A stretch of DNA of 64,000 bases from Scortum barcoo (Eukaryota > Chordata > Actinopteri > Centrarchiformes > Terapontidae), in assembly GCA_023238725.1 (NCBI GenBank), contig CM041538.1, forward strand, positions 10,910,880 to 10,974,879. Reading direction: 5' to 3'. The translations under genes were made by a program, and so were the position numbers. Positions 24,201 through 34,100 of this stretch are shown here, piece by piece; positions within the stretch are counted from its first letter, which is position 1, and every line of letters begins with the position of its first letter. The notes under the pieces are model-generated. The model had not been told where the DNA came from, made no database searches, and saw only the letters and a list, made by a program, of their open reading frames with translations.

Positions 24201-26884
24201 ACACTGAATTGTCATTGTAAAGCCAAAGTGCATTATCTTGATGTTGTGTTACTTGCAGACGGATACATCAGTAACACATGTGTGGATATTGACTATGAGG
24301 CAGTGAAGCGCAAAGTGCTTCAGTCCAGAAAATTAGACACATCATCATTGCCCCCACCACCCCCAGATCCGCCACATATGTTCATGGGGGAGTCCAGTAA
24401 CAGGTATACTAGATCATGTTTATCCTCCTGTATTAATATTTCTCAAGTCATTTTCATCCATTAGCTACCTGTAATACCATTGATAAAGTCACCATGTCTT
24501 TTGGTTGCACCGCTTTCTCACTTTCACCCACGTCTGTTCTAACTAACAAGTTGTTTTTCCTCTAACCTGCAGTACGATTGAAGATGATGGTAAGTGACAA
24601 CACACCATACATAAACATCATTGGCATATTAGGATAAATACCAAGTGAAATCTCACAGGTTTCATGTAAGTTCATTAGAAAACACAGTCATGGGTATTTA
24701 GGTAAGCTAAAGATCCGATAATTTGTTCTACTAAGAGTTCACAATAGCTTCACAATAGAGATTCATGAGCAAGCAAGTTTTATTCAATCATCGTTTAAAA
24801 TAGGCAGCCTCAACTGCTATTGAAGAATTTTTGTACAGTAACACTCACTTTAGCAAACTAAATCTCCGCAGGGTATTTGACAACATGAAGAATGAGATAG
24901 AAAACAAATTTGATCCCAATTTTGTCTGGAACATTTCCACAATGTAAAAGTTAGGTTATAGTGGGCCTGTGTTAGTTGTTTACATTATTTTATTCCTTTT
25001 TTTCCCCCAGATTTTTATGATAACTGTTTTGAACTGTTACTGTGTGATTCCCTTAACAGATAATGGTAAAGATTATTATTTATTTACAAGAATATGAGAT
25101 CATTTTAGTTACAGTATTACTATACTTTCTGTTTTGTCTTCAGATGAATATGATGACGTTCAACCAATAAGTGAGGATTTTCCCCCACCACCGCCTGAAA
25201 TCAGGTACCTACTCGTATCTGGTTAACTGAAAGGGAACAGGAAATGAGAGCTTGCAGAATTTAGAGTTCAGTGCAGCTCTAGTATCAGTTTAAGGTAAAT
25301 TTTACATAGGTCTAATAGGTAGACTAGGTAATGAGACCATGTGAATGTTGAAATAGGAAAACAAAATTCAGCTATCTCTGATTTATTTTATAAATCTATT
25401 GGGTCAAAAATCTGAGAAATGAGTTGGTGATTAATGTATTTTATACTTCTTGATTAATTGTTTAATTATCTTCTTTTTTTCAGCATAGATCCTAAACTGT
25501 TGAAGGATCTAAGAAAACGATTTAAGGTAAATTGTTTTCACAGCTTCACGCCAGATGATTTGGTTTGGGTTGTAGATAAAGCAAAGTGTCATTAGCATGG
25601 CAGTGAAAGAAAATTTTGATAGCTTATGTTCATCATATGCTCCTTAATGATTTGCTCAAAGTGAAACATTTATAGAGAGACTTTTGGAACTCCACAGACA
25701 TGCCAATATGATGAGAGGCTTTTTTTCCATGTGATGCATATAACATAAATATGTTACAGTGTCCCATTAAGACAATTACTGAAATTTAGAAAAAATTGAT
25801 CATTGTAACTGTTATTTCCCAGTATGAAGGGCCTGTCAAGGTGCTGCACATGATGATGGTGGATCCTAATGCCATCATAAAGAAGCCAGGAGCGAAGGAT
25901 CTGCCCATAACTCAGGGAGAGGTCCTAGATATCATCCAGTTGACCAACAAGAAGAAAGCTCTGTGTCGCAACCGGCTTGGAAAATGTATGTAAACACTTT
26001 ACTTCCTTCTTTGATGTATGTTGTTTTAACCTGCAGCATGACACTGTTTGTGGAAGTGACTGGCTTTATAAAAAGAGAAGCTGACTGATGTCAAGGTATA
26101 AGGGTGATGATTGTGTATGAAATTTAGTAAAAGCTTTATTTTCCAAATTCAATATGTCTGTTTTACATAAAAGTTTGTTTTGTCTCCTTTCTCACAGATG
26201 GTTATGTGTCCAGATCTCTACTTCTTCCACTGTAAGTGGATCTTCATTAGTTTTATATGTGCCACTATTGACATAACTTTAATTTAGATTAGTTTTTTAG
26301 TTATTTTAGTGAGTTATTTATAAATAATGATGAATCGCCTTTCTGTAAATAAATGTTATCATAATATGGTTACAGCTCATCTATAACTTTGATGGTTTAT
26401 TAGAGATATGTGTTGTTGTTGTTATTTTTGGTAGTGAAGATTTAATTAATAATGTCTATAACTATGCACACATTTACAGTATACTATATATTGTACTGCA
26501 TGTTACCGTATCTGTCAAAGTTGTGCATATACATCATCTATGTACTGGATGCGCCCATTTTCACAAATGTAAACATAGCACTCATCTTTCTCTTTCATCT
26601 GTGCTTAAATAGAATGCATTTTGTCGTCATCTACTTCATCCTAATATCTGCAGTCCGTTTAACACAAATGTTCCTTTGCAGGGAAGGAGACATTTACGAC
26701 GATGTTGACTATCCAGGCGGTGAGTTGTCTTTGAACCTTTGTGTTCTCCAGTCAATGTAATACAAACTGTGCAACAGTCATTTCCAGTGTAATCAAAAAT
26801 ATTTCCTTTGGAAATCTATCTGTTTGTGTGACTTTTGTTTTCTTTTTTATTTCAGACATCTACGACAATGACTCAACACACTGA
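15262..26884 (+). CDS. pram1: FYB/PRAM1-family SH3-like adaptor protein
   Basis: A cytosolic scaffold of the ADAP/PRAM1 family, which links immune-receptor signalling (SLP-76, SKAP) to integrin and actin control in leukocytes. The model begins with an ATG-only exon (15262-15264) spliced to 18754 (GESIDVKALRARF). Further exons are 20277-20388, 21059-21114, 21323-21360, 21554-21585, 22206-22338, 22458-22620, 24259-24403, 24573-24589, 25144-25204, 25484-25526, 25823-25985, 26198-26231, 26682-26719, 26856-26884 (about 564 aa). All phases agree. Order: Pro-rich N-terminal half, acidic/Tyr region (DDDDVYECIDE), charged helix, SH3-like domain 1, Pro-rich linker, SH3-like domain 2, and a final DIYDDVDYPG..DIYDND. 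Ending in YDND recalls FYB1. MMVDPNA and LLPLEGDIYDDVD in domain 2 recall PRAM1, and the PEX11G-APBA3-ABCA7 neighbourhood favours PRAM1. The family is certain; pram1 versus fyb1 is an inference. Confidence 0.92.
15265..18753. other. Intron 1 of the FYB/PRAM1-like gene
   Basis: This 3.5 kb intron begins with gtaaga directly after the start codon. It holds a CA/GT-rich stretch at 16384-16480. A probable dispersed repeat lies around 18175-18430 ('gtatcatatttgatacatga'). I see no coding exon in it. Confidence 0.5.
16384..16480. repeat. (CA)n followed by (GT)n microsatellites
   Basis: CA-rich sequence at 16384-16422 is followed after about 38 bases by (GT)10 at about 16460-16480. The two tracts are complementary and could pair as a hairpin. 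Confidence 0.8.
18754..22338 (+). other. pram1-like exons for the N-terminal Pro-rich half and charged helix
   Basis: Exons 18754-19381, 20277-20388, 21059-21114, 21323-21360, 21554-21585 and 22206-22338. The large exon has Ser/Pro-rich sequence, a PAPAPAPTS-type Pro-Ala stretch and PPLKPKRPPNVNLEPYQRF. The last of these matches the PPKPNRPPNVDLTKF block of FYB1. The next exon has NPPKPPQRSKKPSRLP, a likely SH3 ligand. The acidic exons give DNQDYDDIASFDKN and DDDDVYECIDE. The 22206 exon is Lys/Glu-rich (KEQMERQKLEKELQKNFQ), the amphipathic helix that precedes SH3-like domain 1 in FYB1. Confidence 0.88.
21790..22110 (+). repeat. Dispersed teleost repeat in a pram1-like intron
   Basis: The segment contains 'ggttgccatgaaattttgta', 'cctccagcaccaccataagg' and a 'gttagcacacaaacatgcta' motif series, followed by 'gcacagctctgtacagcc'. 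The same family is present on the minus strand at 5520-5910. It has no coding potential of its own. Confidence 0.55.
22458..24403 (+). other. pram1-like exons for SH3-like domain 1 and following linker (22458-22620, 24259-24403)
   Basis: The translation runs GEVEVLHTAKVRHDWHGG.. LSVRQGESVEILRV.. GKWLARSLKGNYGYI, then DIDYEAVKRKVLQSRK. It aligns along its length with the FYB1 block GPIQVIHLAKA.. FKQGEQIEIIRI.. GKWLGRTARGSYGYI.. EIDYDSLK. The GNYGYI is completed across the intron (T+AC). The linker then has PPPPPPDPP. In FYB1 this helically extended SH3 fold binds lipids rather than classical PxxP ligands. Confidence 0.92.
23137..23162. repeat. Near-perfect 10-11 bp hairpin, 4-nt loop
   Basis: GTCTTCGATC (23138-23147) and GATCGAAGAC (23152-23161) flank TTCA. 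A T-A pair extends the stem by one base. It follows a short GT run inside the intron that splits SH3-like domain 1. Confidence 0.8.
24573..25526 (+). other. pram1-like linker exons (24573-24589, 25144-25204, 25484-25526)
   Basis: Very small exons encode an acidic Tyr-containing linker: STIEDD, DEYDDVQPISEDFPPPPPE and SIDPKLLKDLRKRFK. EYDDV is the repeated Tyr motif of the family, and the basic helix leads into SH3-like domain 2. A 6-nt microexon at 25060-25065 or a short exon beginning at 25011 may also be used. Confidence 0.75.
25823..26884 (+). other. pram1-like exons for SH3-like domain 2 and C-terminus (25823-25985, 26198-26231, 26682-26719, 26856-26884)
   Basis: The domain reads YEGPVKVLHMMMVDPNA.. 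LPITQGEVLDIIQLTNKKK.. LCRNRLGKYGYVSRSLLLPL. It is followed by EGDIYDDVDYPG and DIYDNDSTH, then TGA at 26882. LCRN..GKYGYV is shared with FYB1. The VDPNA and LLPLE elements resemble PRAM1. All junction phases are consistent (1, 2, 1). Confidence 0.92.
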
Positions 26885-27955
26885 TTATTAAAACATGTCA
26901 AACTAAACACCCACACTCTCATAGTAAGAATGGAAGATGCAGACAGATAAAACAAACAAACTATATGAACATTTTAAACTGAAAACTTAAGCTGTATTAA
27001 ACTATCCAACTATCCACATGGATAGACATTATAGCGTTATTTAGGTCCACTAGTTGAATTCAACATAGCACAACCACAACTGAGATGGAACAGAAAAAAG
27101 CTGCATAGCTCTCAAACAAACAAACTAGCTGATATTAAACTAAAACTATAGATTGAGCGATTGATGCACACTCACTCCCACACACTTACAGTACATGCCC
27201 TGTGCTGGGAATGACAGACTTGTCATCATTGCATTGTTGGTCAAACTGCTTGCATAGAAAATGAATACACTATTACTGTAGCTTTGTGTATTGCTCAACC
27301 CCTGAGATAATGTAAAATAAGTAAATAAGCCTTTTTTTTTCGGGCAATTGTGCCTCAGTTTGAAGAGACTTCTTTTTAAATAAAAAAAACAGAAACATGG
27401 CAATGCCTGAAAGTGTGATATTAAGTGAAGGAGGAATATGGACTTTTAGTATCGACAGATGGTGGAGTTCTGTGGAAATATGGTTGAAGAAATGACACAT
27501 TTCGGGGACAAAATATATTCAGAATACCTCTCAGGTGGATCTGCGAACTGAACTGCACTACAAAATCACCACATCCTAATGCATGCATATCTCTCAAGGC
27601 AGGAGGTCAATCCACAGTGAAAATCAGCATAAGTTGCAGATTGTTTTTATTGATTTTTCAACAGACTTTTTGATAGTTTGGTTTGATATAAATCCCAGAC
27701 ATTGATGAGGCATTTAAAAAATAACCATAACCATAACTATTAACTATTAAAAGTTTTTCACACCAAAATGGTTTGTGTTTTGTAGATAGTAACAGTAATC
27801 ATAGTTTTATATAATTAAGTTACCCCATGCACATAATTAGCAACATTCACATAATGCACATAATTAGTGTCTAACTGAAACCTTTTGATTTACTGTATTG
27901 TAACATGTCTGGAAGTGTTCTAATTTTGTTTATGAACTTGGAAATACTTAATAAA
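26885..27955 (+). other. Probable 3' UTR of the FYB/PRAM1-like gene
   Basis: AT-rich sequence follows the stop. Candidate polyA signals are AATAAA at 27379-27384 and at 27950-27955. No further exon is seen. Confidence 0.5.
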
Positions 27956-28509
27956 TTAATAAAAAACAGACAAATACAACAAACACTTTTTAAAAAATTC
28001 AATTAACAGTGAAATATTCATATTTTATACTCCATTTTACATCACACATTACTTACAAAAATATTGAAACAGTGTATCAAAAAAAGTTTATAAAGATTTT
28101 CACAAACAGTTGTGAGTACTAAATACTGATTCAAAAAAATCATTTTAAATCATTTTCTTATATACTACAATAATCAATAATCAAGTGATATGATTTAAGT
28201 GCCACCATCTGGTCAAATTCGACAATGCACTCCCTCAGGACCTTTGCAATGCACCCAAGCCATTTTAAATCCATCAAGTTGTCAAGATAATCAAAGGACA
28301 GTCAGACAGAGATTTCTTGCACTCATGGTTAGATCAGACACTGGCTTCGCACTTGTACAGCGATTAATTATTGCCCCCTGCTGGACAAATTAGCACATAG
28401 GGAATGAAGAGTGAAGAAGATAGAGAAGGAAAGGTAAAGATATGATTACTGAGCCCGCCAATTTATTATCCCATATCTTTTTGAGATAAAATACAAAATT
28501 GAGGCATTA
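27956..28509. other. AT-rich spacer
   Basis: No gene is seen. A short 'tattgccccctgctggac' piece near 28370 looks like the end of a dispersed repeat. Confidence 0.35.
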
Positions 28510-29090
28510 AATTCTGTTAACGCTGTGTGCTCTAGTGAAAGCAAAGAGTGATGATCTGAGCACTCTCAGTCTTGCTTGGAGCAGCCTTGGGGGGAGCCGG
28601 GGTTTGTTTTTACAGACTGTGATCACCAGGGCCAATTCCCTTTTAACAGCTGCTCAGAAAGTGAGTGAGATGTAAAAAAGTTATCACACGTCACTTTGTT
28701 CCCCTGTAAGCCAAGAACCATGTAAAGCAGCACCTGCTTGCCTTGGTTCACTTCCAAGGGACCACTGACAGCTCTGCCTGCATTTTCCATGGATATGATG
28801 TTTCTACATCACAAGTCGCCCAGATCTTAAGCCCATATTTCCCCAGTTTACTTGGTATATATTGATGAAATGCGGACCGACCTCTAAACAGGACAAGCTC
28901 ATCGACGCAGATATTTTCTTCTTGAACAGAGGAGAGAGGTGGTACTCAAACATTTCCCAGATGTTACGTCGAAAGGAATCCAGTTCATGGGTCTTGTTAC
29001 CTTGTCGTCAAAGCTAAGATAGGACCTGATCCTGAATGTGCTGTGCACTAAATGGCTGAAAAAGTCCACAGTGAGAGATGAAGATACCAA
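28510..29090 (-). pseudogene. Decayed piggyBac-family transposase
   Basis: Reading the minus strand from 29090 downward, four piggyBac blocks appear in the right order but in shifting frames. They are FRIRSYLSFDDK; then DSFRRNIWEMFEYHLSPLF followed by ENICVDELVLFRGRSAFHQY and IPSKLGKYGLKIWATCDV; then NKVTCDNFFTSHSL; and finally KRELALVITVCKNKPRLPPR. These match the DDE region with its VDE acidic motif and the TCDNFFTS block of piggyBac transposases. Frameshifts break the frame, so it is inactive. Neither the N-terminal part nor TTAA-flanked ends are recognised. Confidence 0.85.
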
Positions 29091-29812
29091 AGTATTGGTA
29101 ACACTTTAGATTACAGTTCACAACAGCGTAATAACTCCAGAGTTACGGTGTAATCTTTTGTGGTACAACAGTGTACCACACAGTATACACCAATACAGTC
29201 ACTATGGAACAAGATGTAATATTGATAGAATAAGAGGATAACAATTTGGGATTTAACAAAGAATTTAAATGGTTATTTATTTTCATGATTAACTGACCAG
29301 TCATTTGATCTGTAAAATGTCTGGGAATATAAAGGGAGTCTGGGCCAAATGCCGGAGGATCTTGGCACCAAGGACATTCGTAAATAGTCTGAGTGCTGAG
29401 CTGTGCTGTACATAGATTTTTTTATATAGCTGCTATCGCTCTTCCTCAGTGACCCAGAAGAGTTTGACACTGTTTCAGACACTCCTCATGCTCTGATTGG
29501 TTGTTTTGACCCGGGCGAGGTAGATTTTAACAATGGCTTTAGAGGCAGGAGGCGGGGCCAGAGGAGGCTGATTATTATCACAGGTGATCTGTCTCATATT
29601 CTACTGTCAGGATGTGGTGACAGTTTGAGTGAATATGAACAAAAGTAGTGTATGAAAAAGTTACTTACTGAACGTCTAAAGGTTCTTGAAAGAGGTGAGA
29701 CGTGAAACGTTATCAAGAGCCTCAAGCAAGTCCATCTGACTTTTTTCAAACTCTTAGGAATTATCAGGTACAACATTTGGTTAAACTTTAATAGGTTAAT
29801 ACTTATTATAGG
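29091..29812. other. Spacer, nothing recognised
   Basis: No gene, RNA or named repeat is supported. The region between about 29690 and 29760 looks like dispersed-repeat sequence, but I cannot name the family. Confidence 0.3.
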
Positions 29813-29813
29813 A

Positions 29814-29849
<36 letters not shown>

Positions 29850-29907
29850 ATATTATTATTATTATTCATGATATTATAATGATAATAATAATAATAATAA
29901 TAATAAT
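29813..29907. repeat. (ATT)n followed by (AAT)n microsatellites, self-complementary
   Basis: About 50 bases of ATT repeats are followed, after 'catgatattataatgat', by about 30 bases of AAT repeats. The two halves are complementary and could form a long AT-only hairpin. Confidence 0.9.
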
Positions 29908-30054
29908 GAGAGTGTTTTTCATGGTACTCAAACACATTTACAGTTAAAAAATAGTCAAGAGGAGGCAACACATTGCAACATTTGTAAAACTAAGACTAAA
30001 GCTAAGAAACAAACAAACTGTAAGTACAAACTTACACTTACACAAAATCACACT

Positions 30055-30320
30055 TTATAAGCACTTCTGTTCTGCTTTGACTTGATTTGAACATGGGCAG
30101 ATCGGTGCAGTCTCTGATGACAGTTCCAGAGAAGGCTCTGTCACCCCAGGTCTGTTGCTTGGTCTTGAGTGGTGGAGCAGGTCAGCGAGGCAGAAGGGGG
30201 CCGGGTAATGGGGGGCTTCGTGATTGAGGAGAAGGACTTTGAATTGGATCCATTGTGGGACAGGAAGCCAATGGAGATGCTGGAGGACGGGATGAAGTGG
30301 AGTGGGAGTGGCTGAGCAGG
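30055..30320 (-). pseudogene. Non-LTR retrotransposon (LINE) 3' coding remnant
   Basis: The minus strand reads PLHPVLQHLHWLPVPQWIQFKV, then LLLNHEAPH, PAPFCLADLLHH and RPSNRPGVTEP. This is the conserved tail after the reverse-transcriptase domain of teleost LINEs (typically TPVLxxLHWLPVxxRIxFKxLLLxxKALHxxAPxYLxDLL). Only the end survives, as usual for 5'-truncated copies. Confidence 0.75.
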
Positions 30321-30337
30321 CAGCAGCAGAGTAGGGC

Positions 30338-30445
30338 AACAATAAGATCCACTGTGTGGCCTACACCATTGATACCTGCAAAGTCTCCATTATGCCCACA
30401 AAGCTGGAGGAAAAGCTGGATGCTATCTGCAGAGAGGTCAACTTG
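30338..30445 (+). pseudogene. Orphan exon-like fragment resembling interferon-induced protein 44 (IFI44-like)
   Basis: The frame NNKIHCVAYTIDTCKVSIMP then TKLEEKLDAICREVNL resembles the segment of fish IFI44-like GTPase-fold proteins that begins KIHCVVYVID. It ends exactly before a gtcagt donor-like site. No clean acceptor or neighbouring IFI44 exon is seen, and a stop lies just upstream in frame. It is probably a transduced or relic exon. The match is from memory, so confidence is limited. Confidence 0.45.
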
Positions 30446-31113
30446 GTCAGTAAAATTTAGTCATTGCAATAAAGACACTGTAGTGTACATACTTTAAGTT
30501 GAATGAAGAATGACTCAGAGGGATTACACTCAAGTTAAGAAAGGAACAGTATTTGTGCTGAGTAACTGAATTTGACTTGCATCAAATTCACTTTGGACAC
30601 AACCCCCCAGAAAGGGTCTCAATCTGGAGTTTGCAGCTTTCAACTCGAACTGTGACCGTAAAACTTTTTGTACACAAACAAGCTAATCAGCTTCTTTATC
30701 ATTGAAACGTGTATCAATCTACTGACCAGACACACTATGATTAACTAAAGACAATGCAAATGAATTAATAAATGCAACGATGAATGACTCATTGAATACA
30801 ATCTCTTTTAAAACCCATATCTCTGCAGCATAGTTCAGCACAGGGGACACACATGCTCTGTGAAGCTGTGTGTACTGTGTGTCTGTCACACCAGAGGAGG
30901 GCAGCAGCACTTCATCGCTGCACACGAAGAAAACAAAGAAGAAGGATTTAGCTCGACTCGGCGATCGGCTACTTGAGTCTTTGTAGACTTTACTTCCTGT
31001 TTCAAAGTCCAGCTGAGGTCCGCTGGAGAGGTAAGATGTTTGGATGAGGAAGATGTTTGTGCAGGAGCTGCAGAGGTGGATGTGTGGCCGTCGTGCAGAG
31101 CTGTGACTCCTAC
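30446..31113. other. Upstream region and probable 5' UTR of pex11g
   Basis: The minus strand at about 30790-30870 reads QLHRACVSPVLNYAAEIW, which resembles a LINE reverse-transcriptase tail, so part of the region may be retroelement-derived. A gtaaga donor at 31031 and a 'gtgcag' acceptor ending at 31098 could define a 68-nt intron in the 5' UTR. No TATA box is evident. Confidence 0.35.
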
Positions 31114-34100
31114 ATGAACATGGAGCAGTCTGTGGAGTCTCTGGTGCGACTGCTGGAGTCATACAGAGGGAGAGACAAAGTTGTAAGTACCCATGTGGAC
31201 AGGTTGACATGATTAAACAAACAAACAAACAAACAGTGTCATCCTCGCACTGCAGTAGTTGTACAGCTGTGAAACATACATAAAGCTGTTAGTTACACCT
31301 TATAAACCCAGAGTGCAGTAAAAGTCTTTGTTTTCTTTTGTATTCATAAGATTTTTTAACCTCAATAAGCAATAAGTACAGATTAGTATAGAGGTAAAAA
31401 TAATAAATAACGGGTAAAACCAGAATAAAAAGAATGCAGAATAGAGACTGTATTTAAGCATTTGGAGACAAAGCGAGTGTTTTGTTGTGTGATATCACTT
31501 AAGAAGTGTTGCACTGCATTGACACTGTTAAGCAAACACTGTAGTCAGTGACAGTTTTTCTGTCACTTTGAGACATTTCTCTGAAATCTGCAAAACAGCA
31601 AGTGCGTTGTTTACATTTGTTTCCAAGCAAGATAGTCAAGTTGTCAGTATATATACACTCTCTAAGCATTTCCTGATGTAAACTAAGGTTTCCATGACAG
31701 TGATGAACGAATACACAAGACTGCACTTTGTCTGTATGGCATGTTATCAGTTTCAACAATATAGTGTAATTATATAATAATAATTACATAATTATACAAT
31801 AATAATTGTAATTGTTGTGTAATTTGTTGGCAGACTACGACAGTGTGACATCTGCATAGCAGAAAGGAAAAAATTAGAAATGTAAACAGGAAACAGCCCT
31901 CAGTCAGGACCTCCTGACGTATCCACATCTTCTCTTGCAGAAAGAAAGAAATTTTTGTCTCTGCAGGCGTCTGCTGGGACGTCCTCATGTGTTTCATCTA
32001 TTTTTATTTTGGACTCTTGGTCAGAAATAAAGGGTATTTGAAGCGAAGAGTGGCCATTTTTCAAGACTTCCTTATGTTTTATTGACTAAACAATTAACTG
32101 AGACAGTGATCAGAAGATGAATTAAGAATGAATATCAGACAAAGTCGCTGCCTGAGTCGTTGGTTGGTAAAAATGAACAATTGTGACTTCACAGTCCATC
32201 GGCCCTTTTGGTGGAGATGTTACCAGGGTTGTTCATGAATGTTTGTCAAAGCTCTTTTTTTAAAATCTGGCAACTCAAACTGTTCTTTTTCATGGATTGT
32301 GATAATTTATAAAGCTTTAATTTATTATCTATTAACACTAATAAAGTCATTAGTCACAACCAACCATAAGTATTTTATTTCAGAAATTATGCGTTTTTTG
32401 AATAGATACTGTATGTTATTATTATTAACATATGAGCAACAAGAATAACACACTGTGCTTTAATTCAACGATAATTACAGCAAATGAAAAATACCATACA
32501 GAATTGTGTTTGGCCTAAAAATAAGTAAAACCTGACACCTAAACTTTCACTGCATCCCTCAAAGTAAAGTCTCTTCTTTGAGAGATAAACACTCCTGCCC
32601 TTTAAAAGCACTTTGAGCTCACAGTTTTTCCCTCCTCTGCTCTTCCTCTCAGATCCGTACAGTCTGTTATGGCTCCCAGCTGGTCGGAGGACTTCTTTCA
32701 CGGAAGGCAGAAACAGATGTTTCATCCCGCCGGCTCGGGAAAAGTCTGCTGCTGTTTTCTGCTCAGCTCAGTCACTGCCGGACGGTGCTGAGGTTGTTTG
32801 ATGATCTCTCCATGCTGGCTTACTCCCGCAGCTACGGGATGGGAGCCGAGGTGAGCCGCTCGACAGCACTCTGCTCTTCCTCTCCAGCCTTCATCATTCT
32901 CCTCATAGTTCTTTATTCAAATTGCAGGATGCTCAAATAGATAAATAGATGCTAATTTATGTTGTCCAGCGTGAACAAAATATGTAAATGTCATGAAGTT
33001 CTTTGTGAAGAAGTCTTGAAAACGATGGACAGTACATAGATACACAGTTTCACGTGTGCTGTGCAGTTTTAGTGTATGTGACATGTTTAAAGGAGGAGGA
33101 CGCCGCCGTGCGCTGGATATCGGTGCTGACCAACATGGCTGACCAGCTCTACTACCCCTGTGAACACATCGCGTGGGCGGCCGATGCTGAGCTCATCAAA
33201 GTGCAGTCTGATAAGTGGTGGCTGTTCAGCACTGTACTGTGGGGAACCTCGCTGCTGCTGGGAATACTCAGGTCTGATGTCACGCTGACACACTGGGTCC
33301 TTCACTACAATGAACACAAACACTGAAGTTTAGTTAGTCAATATTAAAAGAATAACTAACATATTCTTGATTTTGTCTTTGAATGGGATTTGATTAGTAA
33401 GAATAATACAGAGTAATAATAGTAAATTAAATATATTGTATTTATACAATCTTGTACTTTAAATCAATCAAAAAGTGTTTTTTTTTTACCCATTTATTTT
33501 TTAGAGACCTTAACAGTTTAACTTGTGAAACACTGCACTGGCAGAATGTAACTAATTACGAAGTACTGCTGAAGTTAGTTAAAGTACTTTTCTTTTCATG
33601 TCACTTTATACTATACTATTTTTCCATACAGTACATACAAAGACCTTCTAAATTATGATATTTTGTAAAAAAAAAAAAAATCATAAAAAATAATGTCCAC
33701 AACAGCATATATTACATCATAAGTGCATCTGAAAACATAAGTCAATTACTTAATTATTCAATTGACAAAAGAGTAATTATTATTTTGTCATTTTTCATGT
33801 AAAAACATTTAGTGGTTCCTGCTTTTCAAATATGAAGATTTTAGGTTTGTACTATTGGGAAGCATTGCAAAGGTGTCAGTTTGGTTGCTGGGTAATTGTG
33901 ACAGCATTTAATAATTTTTACAAACCAAAGAATCAATCGATTGATGGAGAAATTGGATGGAGAAAATATAATATATAATAGTATAACAGTCACAGGGGAC
34001 ATTTACTGCATTCAATACTTTTACTTCTTTAAGCACTGTTTGGTCATTTTCCTCATTATACTTACATACTTTTGCTTAAGTAAAATCTTCTACGCAAGAG

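Noticed and set aside
15262..26884. Assigning the adaptor gene to fyb1 because it lies next to a Dab gene
   Set aside because: The downstream neighbours pex11g, apba3 and abca7 match the 19p13 (PRAM1) region rather than 5p13, and the second SH3-like domain has PRAM1-like motifs. fyb1 is kept only as an alternative.
30719..31228. 169-codon minus-strand open frame overlapping pex11g exon 1
   Set aside because: It runs antisense through the conserved pex11g start exon and has no domain of its own. Part of it resembles a LINE tail.
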